From the NCBI GenBank assembly GCA_033439765.1, contig JAULSN010000007.1, positions 2,914,001 through 2,978,000 on the forward strand: a stretch of 64,000 nt of DNA, given 5' to 3'. Below the pieces are notes generated by a model. It was not told the DNA's origin, did not search any database, and saw nothing but the letters and a program-made list of their open reading frames with translations. A program made the position numbers and the translations under genes. This document shows positions 56,221 through 64,000 of this stretch, in pieces. Origin of the DNA: Lasiosphaeria ovina. Taxonomy: Eukaryota > Ascomycota > Sordariomycetes > Sordariales > Lasiosphaeriaceae. Each line of letters opens with the position of its first letter. Within the stretch, counting starts at the first letter, position 1.

Positions 56221-56278
56221 CTGTTTCGCATTCGCTTGCTTCTACAGAAGGTCCCGCGTTCAATTCGCGGTTTGTCCA
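56221..56278 (+). other. tRNA 3'-half-like segment
   Basis: 56254-56270 forms a perfect T-arm: stem CCGCG/CGCGG with the seven-base loop ttcaatt, matching TTCRANY. It is preceded by aaggtc, and a TCTGT/ACAGA stem encloses 19 bases before that. The bases after it (tttgtcca) would be the acceptor 3' strand, but no matching 5' acceptor or D-arm lies upstream. So it is not a complete tRNA; it is a tRNA-derived remnant or chance. Confidence 0.25.
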
Positions 56279-56344
56279 GTCAGGCTCTGCGCGCTCGTTC
56301 CATTGTCAAAAACACTACAGCACATGTTCAACATGGGCATCATG

Positions 56345-57020
56345 ATATTTATCTTCCGTATTTCCGTAAGGGCGTAGTAGCCGAGTTCATCGTGCCGCAG
56401 TCCACGCCGGGTTACCTACCCGAAATACGGTACTTCGACCCGAACCGCTACAGCTACCTACGCTACGTCAGCTCTATTGATATCTTGTAATATAACTAGT
56501 AGCTTACCGAGCCGACCTATAATAGCGCTAACCAGCCCTCGACGTACCGTACCGACGAGAACTACCGCAAGGCCCGCTGCTGCCCCCTAGCGCCCTCCGC
56601 GAAAACGATAATAAAGGAAAGACCGGAGGCTATACCGCCTATACCGTACTTAGCTACCCGTCCGAGCCCGCGTACGGGATCCGTATCGACGTCGACCCGT
56701 ACGCCGGCGGCGGGCGCTATCTCGAGATTACATACCAGCGTACGATCCTAGTCTCTACCGGTAACGCGTACCTTACTATACGATAACGCCGTCGTGTGTT
56801 GAAGCTATCGACCCAAACTCGTACGGCAATAAGATAGGAGAAGACGGTACGCGTTCGTAGGATGGGCGACCCACCCTCGACAATGTTTCATCTCCAGGCA
56901 CACTGGAGGATCCTTTTGTGATCGAGTGGAACTTGGATGATGTTTATCTGGATGGGGCGAAAGTCTTTTCGACTATCCGCCAGATGATCCTTGACGGCAA
57001 GGTAAATTGTGTATTTTCAT
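56345..57020 (+). pseudogene. RIP-like decayed gene, family unknown
   Basis: Protein-like stretches in linked frames: IYLPYFRKGVVAEFIVPQ, PEIRYFDPNRYSYLRY, then after stops GKTGGYTAYTVLSYPSEP, YGIRIDVDPYAGGGRYLEI, TYQRTILVSTGNAYLTIR, and after further stops LEDPFVIEWNLDDVYLDG, AKVFSTIRQMILDGK. The stretch 56460-56800 is rich in TA and CG but very poor in CA and TG dinucleotides, the pattern left by RIP-type C-to-T mutation, and most stops are TAA or TAG. The original product cannot be named. Confidence 0.45.
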
Positions 57021-57524
57021 AGTGTTTAGTTTTGACTTTGTCATCGCATAATGGTCTTTGAGTTCGAAATTACGTTCGTTCCTGGTGTAGAACCCATACT
57101 TTCTGTTTCTTTTTCGTCCTACGACATTTTTCCCCTTTGGATCCGCTTTTCGGATGACCGCATTGGTAGACACTTCATGAGCTTGGAGCGTAGATAATTA
57201 TCTTCGTGAACCCTTAATTACCATGAGTTTTGAAGACCAAAACAGTTGGATCGTTGCTGGCGTTGACCTGAATGTTGAAATGGAACAGGGATATTGCAAA
57301 ATTGCGCCAGTGGCAGCTTCACAGCAAAATCCAATAGGGGGCTGTGCAACATTTCCGCTGCACGTTGACAAGCACTGCCACACTAGGCTCGCAGCATGGC
57401 GGATTTCAGCAAGGACCACCCCCTGCATGACGGCTGCATGGGTGCGTGCTTATCCAGACCTCTTCAATTTCTCCATCCCCCATTGCCTGTTGGCGTCGTC
57501 ACTTGAGTTGATCTAATATCATCA

Positions 57525-60500
57525 ATGGCTGTTTCGTTTGGGTCAGTGGGCGACATTATCGCCGTTTGCCTGCTGGTTAAGGACCTGGCCGATGCCTTTG
57601 ACAAAACGCGTGGTTCGGGGGCCGAGTACCAGGGCCTGACTCGAGAGCTCGGGAGCCTCGAGCGATGCCTCCTCCAAGTTGACCTCCTCTGCCGGTCCCC
57701 GGTCCAGTCCCAGGACATTGCTACCATCTGCGATGCTGCTAGGAGCACTATCAAGGACTGCGAGTTGTCCCTCCAAGACTTGTACCGGCGCATCCAGAAG
57801 TACGACCGCTACCTCAATAACAAGGGCTCAGGCGCCACTTTCTTCGCCAATGCCGCCATGAAGATCCGCTGGCAGATCTCGGAGAAGGATGACATCCAAA
57901 AGTTTCGTTCTACTATTGCGATCCATACAGATGCTCTCAGCATGCTATTAGCCACGGTAAATGTGTTGGTGTCCCCCTTTGCTCTCAAGTCTCAATGCTA
58001 GCCATCTGTTTTTAACAAGCCGTATTTAATGCGTAGCAAAGTCGCGGAGCGGAACGCAAGCAAGGTCGAAAAGCTGGCTTCCGAGACAAAGTCGAGTGCC
58101 AACGAGATCAGCGGTGTCCTGGTTCGGATCCATGGCCGCCTCGACGAGACCACCACTCAGTTGACCGAGCAGAAGACCATCGTGGGCCGCATCACTGAAG
58201 GTATCAGCCGCATACGCAAGATATGCTCCGACATGCAGGCATCTCTTGTGAACTTGCTTCAGCTTGGCACTCAGACGCACCAGGCGGTCGTGGCGATACA
58301 GACACAGCTACCTACACGACTAGAGCGGGTCTTGATCGACGAGCCCTTCATTCTCGAGGACGCCATCGGACGGCAGGCCCCCGTTCATCTGCAGTTCATC
58401 AACTCCTGGGACGCCCTTCATGCCGTGCTAGAGATTCGCTTCCGCAATATCCAGGGGGCCGACAAAATCGAACGCCGCGAGTATTCTCTCCAAGACCATC
58501 GCACTGGGCGGGAGATTTCTCGGTCACGCCCTTGGGAAGGGGCCTTCCTGCCTGGCCAGAGGGTTGACATGAGCTTAATCTTCCAACACAAGCGGAGTAC
58601 CACGCCGGTCGCTGAGGGCGCCAACATGTGTCCTGGTTGTCGCCATTCGTACTTCAGCTCAGCCGACGCGGATGTGGAATGGTAAGCGTCTAGAGCCCGC
58701 GTTGATGAATATTAGGCTAACCAAACTGTACCTGCTCAGTGCACACTGTGGACTGTTATTTAGAAGAATCGAGGAAGTGGAAGAAGTCGACTCGGTCCCA
58801 CTGGAGCCCATTTTTGTCGGTCCGCTCCCAGAGCCGTGGAGAATGAAGCCAGTGTTTGGACACTCGGCCTTTGCTCCAGCGGAGTCGTACGCTCGCCGCA
58901 AGCGAAAGAAGCCGTCGAGCGAGCCCCAAAGAGAGCCAGCCATGCCGTTCAAGCGCGTTCGGATCGTGTCCAAGGAAGTGAGAGTCAGGGCCGTTGGTTT
59001 CAACTCGTCACCTACGCCACAAAGACGGGGCTCCAGAAACCAGAACTCGGTCTTCATGCGTCCCCTAGGTGACCCAACGACCGTCGGGTCAGAACATAGA
59101 GAGGGGGACGTTGACTGGATTGACAGTCCAATAAACCAAGTGTTCACACTGCCTGTGGCGAGCAGTGTCATCTTCCGTGACGCAGGGCAGATGTTTGATG
59201 ATGACTCCGACAACGACGATCCCCACGACAAACATAACGACGACTCCGACAATGAAGAAGCCAAGGATGACCGTGACGTGCAGGTCCCTCCCGCCTTCAG
59301 CTTCACCAAGGACGCGCAGCCTCTCAGATATTTTAATCTAAGTCAAAGCGCCAACAGTGACAGTGCCCCACCGCTCTTTGGCTCCAAAGATCATATCAAA
59401 CGGTACACTATGCAAGTGGCTGCCAGATGCAAATACAATTACTACAGATTAGTACAGATTTCTCCGGACAATTGGACTCTCCACGCGTTCCCGAGTCGTG
59501 CTGGCAAAGTCGTTATTGAACGGCACACTTTATGCAGTCAAGATTCTCAAATGCAAGACACAGGTCGAGAAAAACTGGACCCAGCAGACCAATGACCTGC
59601 TGCGCATTTGGCGTTCGCTGCTTTCGCCTACCTTGCTGTCGCTGGAGCGGGTGTTTTGCCACGCCGGACGGCTGTACATGTTTTCCGAATTTATTGCCGG
59701 CGGGGAGTTATCATCTCTCCATAACAAGGTTCCTGTACGTCTTTTCACGGTTTTTTTTTGCTGTTTTCATTCTCCTCCCTGCCCGTACCTTGTGGATTAC
59801 CCACTTTCTTACCCACTTTGGTGTCTGTACCCAAGACCCAGAAATTGGCTGATGGACAAAATCTACACCCACAGTTCCGGAGATTTCCAAAACCACGTGG
59901 CAAAGTTTTACGCAGCTCAAGTTGCCCAGGCGCTAGGGTCTCTGCACAAGCAGGATATTGTCTATCGGAACATACACCCCGACAATATCATGTTGTCGCC
60001 GCAAGGGCACATCAAACTTGTCGGGTTTGGATTTGCCAAGGTCTTGCGTGACACGGACTCAACACGGACGATTTGTGGCTGCCACGACTACTTGGCCCCC
60101 GAGGTTTTGACCTCTGAAGGGACAACCATGGCTTCTGACTGGTGAATGCTTCACTGATAAATGACAAGTTCCAAATTGACCTGTGCTGACACATATATCC
60201 CCAGGTGGTCCTGGGGAGTCCTCATCTATTTCATGCTGGCTGGTACCAATCCGTTTCATCAAGAGGCGCTGGACAAGCATGGCAATGTTATCGGGCCGCT
60301 CCTCTACCAAAACATCCTCCGGTGTGAGGTCGACTTTCCCCATTGGCTAGGGGACCAAGCCACGAGCCTCATCCGCTCCCTCCTTGCCCGTGACCCCGCA
60401 TCGCGCTTGGGAGGGAAAACAGGCCGAGACGCCCTAGCGCTGATCTTGGCCCATCCATGGTTCTCCGACGTTTCGTGGGAGACTCTACGAGATACGAAAG

Positions 60501-60686
60501 CTCCATTTATCCCCCCTGCGGATGACACAGACAAAAACGGTGGCTCGTTGAACAAATACGACGAATCGGATAATGAGGAGAGCGAAGATGATGAGAGGTA
60601 ATCCTGCTACCCCCGTCCTCTGCAGTCCCCAGAGATGTTGAACTGACGATCATATTAGATACCGAGACCTATTTCCCGACTTTTGA
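57525..60686 (+). CDS. STAND-N-like helical domain + zinc ribbon + pseudokinase, about 959 aa
   Basis: Exons 57525-57956, 58002-58681, 58740-59402, 59458-60141, 60205-60597 and 60659-60686 join in phase (an extra intron between about 59735 and 59882 is possible). Residues 1-150 are a helical domain beginning SVGDIIAVCLLVKDLADA, as at the front of fungal STAND proteins. A coiled-coil-like stretch follows. A zinc ribbon CPGC...CAHC spans the exon 2/3 junction. Then comes a disordered acidic linker with repeated DDSDN. The C-terminal 370 residues are kinase-like: degenerate glycine loop GLSTRSRVV, lysine in LYAVKILK, FSEFIAGGEL hinge, YRNIHPDN in place of HRDxKPxN, GFG in place of DFG, YLAPEVL, SDWWSWGVLIYFMLAG, HPWFSDV. 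Both catalytic Asp residues are lost, so it should be a pseudokinase (AGC-like). The clean frame argues for a conserved non-catalytic role, perhaps signalling. Confidence 0.8.
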
Positions 60687-60934
60687 GAAAGTGCCGTCTA
60701 GTACATTGGGTGATGGGTTTAGTGTAGCCATAATTTTGGGAGCAAATACCAGGAGTATCAAAGAGTTAATTTTTGAGCACAGATCAGGCACCCGATTATA
60801 ACATAACCCAAAGTATTAACGTTAAATGATAAAAAAAAGCAGAACAGCCCAAGGCACACTGTGACGCTCTTCGCTTCTACCCTTACCGACACGAAAATGT
60901 ATTCCGGTGGTTTTATTCCTGCCGACTCATTAGC

Positions 60935-61670
60935 TTAGGTCCCTGACACTGCCCGATAGCTATTATCGAGGGAACCTACCGGGAAGCAGTAGTATTTTTT
61001 GTAGCAGGTTTGGGCTTCGGTTGACCAAGAGAACAGTTTCTTCCCGTTATCCTTGCGACATGTCCAGGCGGGCTCCTTGGAGGGGAGATTGGTGCGCTGG
61101 AGCGTGCCAGCCTTGCCCCCCACAGCCTATTAACAAATTAGCCCAATGAAGTTGTAGGTACGATGGGGTAGTCCGGGCACAAAGTGATGAGAGAAATCAT
61201 GAGCCGCAGGGCACTCACTAGCTTCTGCGCTCCCTTGTCAATGTTCCACGTAGCAACAACGCCCGATTTCTCGAATTTCGCACCCTAAGTACGCAACCCC
61301 CCGAGTTAGAAACACGAAGCAGCTGCGAAAGAAAGAGCATAGTCAACACGTTTTGGCTTACACTGGTGCTGCGGCCTTGCTCCCACGACACGTAGCCTCC
61401 AGACCCTCCGTGCATTACTTCGCTGACGGCGTTGGGGAACTCGTAATGCTGGGAATTATGTCTACCATCTTTGTACCAGACTACAAAGGAAGCGGTTATA
61501 TAGGGATGGGAGCAGTCGACAAGGTAGATGGCCTCGTTGCGACCGGCGGCACGTCGTTCGAGGTCGAGATCAGGTGACCTGGCGGTGCTGGATTCCGTCG
61601 ACTCGGGGACCACGGGAATGGCCACACATGCAGCGAGGGTAAGCAGAAGGGACAGTGCGAAGAGCTTCAT
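60935..61670 (-). CDS. Small secreted protein, 188 aa
   Basis: Three exons (61670-61362, 61284-61219, 61126-60935) join in phase. MKLFALSLLLTLAACVAIP is a clear signal peptide, followed by a Ser/Glu-rich propeptide ending in LERRAAG (a possible kexin site at RR). The mature part holds YLVDCSHPYITASFVVWYKD, GVVATWNIDKGAQKL, AWTCRKDNGKKL and TCYKKYYCFPVG, with four cysteines that could form two disulphides. No family is recognised; it is an effector-like candidate by size and secretion. MTSPT upstream (61685) is an alternative start but would bury the signal peptide. No lesions. Confidence 0.75.
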
Positions 61671-62685
61671 GGTCGGTGAGGTCAAGTCAGATGAGTGGCA
61701 GAATATTGTGGACGGTTTTCCAGCAACTGAGAAATGAGGAACAAAATGAACAATTGTGGGAAGAGCAAAATGTGCTTGTGCGGTGGTTTAAATGAAGAGT
61801 GAGTGAGATCCATCTCGTAAGTGCTCATTCAAGGCGCAGTATCCAGCAGCCGAGTCTGATGTCAGGTCAGATCTCTGGGCTGTCCGGGGCTTAGCTCATC
61901 CTTAAGCGACAAGGGGATAAGCCAATGATCCCGGCTACTGCAGCCTTGCGATATACGACTATCCCAAAGCGACTTGGTGAAGTGTCTTGGCAATGGGGTT
62001 CACTCGGGAGGTTTCTCCAAATGGAACAATAAAGGGGGACATTGTCTTCAAGTTCCCCCCTTGCAGCAGCCAGCAGGCCACCTTGGTTGCATACCGCGTA
62101 TTCTCGTTCCTTTGGTATTTGAGCTAGTAATTAGTCTCAGGAATTAGAAGGCACCAAATTTTACAATCGAGCTTCAATTCTTTAGCCACGGCTAGTACCA
62201 AAGCCAGCGATTAGTGCAATGAAAATTTACTCAAGACTTTACTCAAGACCCGATTCCAGTTGCACCAAGGATGCGCTACGCCGGGTATCACGTTCAACAT
62301 ATATCACACGGTTTGGCCGGTTTCGGATCTAGCCGTTTGGGCCAAGCAGGCGCCTGGCTCCCCAAGCATAGGACGCATAGTCTTTCCCGAGTTTCAATAC
62401 AATCCCCGTTTAGACTCGTCGCCGCATGACACTTCCACGCTATGTGCTACCAAATCGGCACGAACAAATGCGAGTCACACCAGTTGCATTCCAGTGTATA
62501 AGAACACCGTACTATCCTGATAGCAAACCCGGTCTACTACCCCTAAGCATTGATATCACGTGTTATCTATTTATCAGCCGCCCTGCTTCCAGCTAAAAAT
62601 CGGGCATATTCTCGCGAACCAATTACTTTCCATTCTCGACACACACACACAAATCCAACCCGGTGCAACCCCCAACGGCGCCGCC
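61671..62685. other. Intergenic, nothing identified
   Basis: Separates two small genes that point away from each other. An (ac)n run at 62640-62652 lies 35 bp before the start at 62686. No other feature was found. Confidence 0.4.
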
Positions 62686-62955
62686 ATGAGTGGACCCGTG
62701 CGCACAAGCGTCATCTTCTGCCTGCACTGTGACAAGAAGATATGGCCGATACGCGAGTACGCTTGCCACTGCGACAAGTACCCGGAAACAAAATGCAGCC
62801 TCAGCAGCGACTGCAATTGCCGCAAGCTGAAATGCACCTCTTGCCTGCTCACCGTCGACGTCAACTGTGAGTGCAACGTGTGCCGCTACCCGGCGTGCAA
62901 GACTAGCAACCGGCCCGGCGCAAAGTTCTGCAGGGCGTGCATCCGCTCTCTATGA
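62686..62955 (+). CDS. Very cysteine-rich small protein, 89 aa
   Basis: Single exon with a strong initiation context (gccgccatgag). About 18 of 89 residues are cysteine, mostly as C-x2-C and C-x-C pairs: FCLHCDKK, YACHCDKY, DCNCRKLKCTSC, NCECNVC, FCRACIRSL. There is no signal peptide, so it is probably cytosolic or nuclear and binds zinc in several treble-clef or ribbon-like knuckles. The spacing does not match a family I know. The composition is so biased that chance is unlikely. Confidence 0.65.
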   Translation: MSGPVRTSVIFCLHCDKKIWPIREYACHCDKYPETKCSLSSDCNCRKLKCTSCLLTVDVNCECNVCRYPACKTSNRPGAKFCRACIRSL

Positions 62956-64000
62956 CACGTGGCGGGGTTCTGGTCAAGGAGTCGGTGGACTCAGGATCTT
63001 TTACACGCATTTTTAATTAACATCGGATCAGCGTGTGAGGTGGTCATTCAACTCGTCCAGGCGAAAGGGGTTAGTTAATTGTACAATAGATCACGTTGAA
63101 GTAGGGGGTCTAAATGAAGACGGAGAGGATTTTCTGGTGAGGGCAATGAATGCATCCTTTAATAACTATTACACGTCCGTCCGCATCTTTCCCACGTGCC
63201 AATAGCCGTCTAGATCTCTATTTTCAAAGTGTGGGTCCAAGGCCGTGACACCGTGGCCCAAAATCTCTCATGGCCTTCGTGAACAGGCTGGAAAGAAGGG
63301 GCACGTGCTTATGCACGTGATCCACAACTGAAAGTGGGGCCCACGAGCACCCCGGCCCCCTTTCCAAGATCACACACCATTATCGAATCCTATTACCAAT
63401 AGCTTGCTTTTGCATCCCCAGGATTTATCGTACCAAATGGTAGCTTGAACTAAGATCTAGCTGACCACCAGCCATTCCGGCAATGCGTCGAATTTGGACC
63501 CCGCGATAGCTTCAATCGCGCGCGCGGACTGTCACAGGGCTAGGGTTAGGGTCTTTCGGGGATACCCCGTTTCCAAGGCACACAGGATGGAGGACTTGGC
63601 ATTCGTGCTGCACGCATTGCGTGGAGGCCTTCGGGCCCAGTAACCACCACACCTTCGACTCCCATAGGAGATTATTGTTCTTTGAATTAATTCGTTCAGA
63701 GCCCGCAAGGCCACTTCTCAGTTCCAAGCCGTCAAAACCTGCCAGACCTTCCATCACCTGTCAGGGTGACCCCTTGTAACAAGGACGGCTTGACCAGCAA
63801 GCGCAGCGACTACAGCAATTGCATCATCAGCTTTCCAGCCGACCGCAATCTACGTCTTGAACAAAGATCGCCAACGCCAGAAAGCTTCCATTTCTGACCA
63901 CTTGGGGCCCTGAATCGCGAACTCGCCAACTTGCGAATTCACAAATTCTGCCGCTGCCCCGCCATTCACTGCCTTCCTCGCGATCGACGACAGCCGCCTC
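62956..64000. other. Intergenic to window end
   Basis: No gene could be supported. It holds the telomere-like tract at 63541 and reaches the window edge, so a gene starting beyond 64000 may have its promoter here. Confidence 0.35.
63541..63552. repeat. Short telomere-like tract (TTAGGG type)
   Basis: The + strand reads tagggttagggt, preceded by gggc. It is followed by tctttcggggataccccg, whose end echoes the accccg after the tract at 7873-7885. Confidence 0.45.

Noticed and set aside
56150..56278. A complete tRNA gene
   Set aside because: Only the T-arm and a possible anticodon stem fit. No D-arm or matching 5' acceptor strand exists.

Overview
The window looks like nuclear DNA of a filamentous ascomycete (Pezizomycotina, probably Sordariomycetes-like). 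Genes carry many short GT-AG introns (about 42-200 nt) with CTAAC-type branch sites, and the protein families are typically fungal: HET, NACHT/NB-ARC STAND proteins, an ACS-type MFS permease, fungal SDRs, small secreted proteins and short CCCTAA/TTAGGG tracts. Gene density is low, roughly one intact gene per 4 kb. Many genes are broken, often by stops of the CAA/CAG/CGA to TAA/TAG/TGA type expected from RIP-like C-to-T mutation. It reads as an accessory, repeat-rich region.

Layout. 0.75-6.9 kb: a 10-exon STAND-N-terminal-like protein and an MFS permease. 7.56-9.78 kb: a transposon-like unit with two different ends that holds an F-box pseudogene. 10.8-14.9 kb: a segment bounded by about 85-bp inverted repeats, holding a secreted-protein pseudogene and a conserved membrane protein. 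15.7-19.0 kb: an amidase divergent from a CmcJ/AsaB-like enzyme. 20.6-24.3 kb: an NB-ARC/TPR NLR-like gene with two lesions. 25.0-27.5 kb: a hypothetical gene and an SDR with a GC-AG intron. 27.8-37.0 kb: a NACHT gene split in two by an 8.3-kb unit whose ends match those of the 7.56-9.78 kb unit. Its cargo includes an intact HNH-nuclease gene, gene relics and an array of hairpins with one conserved loop. 37.0-38.5 kb: a cupin and a broken SDR. 40.1-41.6 kb: a pseudokinase with a Q/N/K-rich tail. 42.9-47.6 kb: small or hypothetical genes and tandem repeats. 49-51.1 kb: an intact HET-domain gene. 54.9-57.0 kb: two decayed genes in RIP-like sequence. 57.5-60.7 kb: a STAND-like N-terminus joined to a zinc ribbon and a pseudokinase. 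60.9-63.0 kb: a secreted protein and a very cysteine-rich small protein.

Taken together, the region is rich in candidate non-self-recognition genes (HET, NB-ARC/TPR, NACHT, STAND-N, pseudokinases) mixed with mobile units. The most notable point is a transposon family seen here as two copies in opposite orientation. The two copies share both ends but carry different cargo, and one of them splits a NACHT gene. Exon coordinates were worked out by hand from splice signals and frame. Family names rest on recalled motifs, not on database searches.
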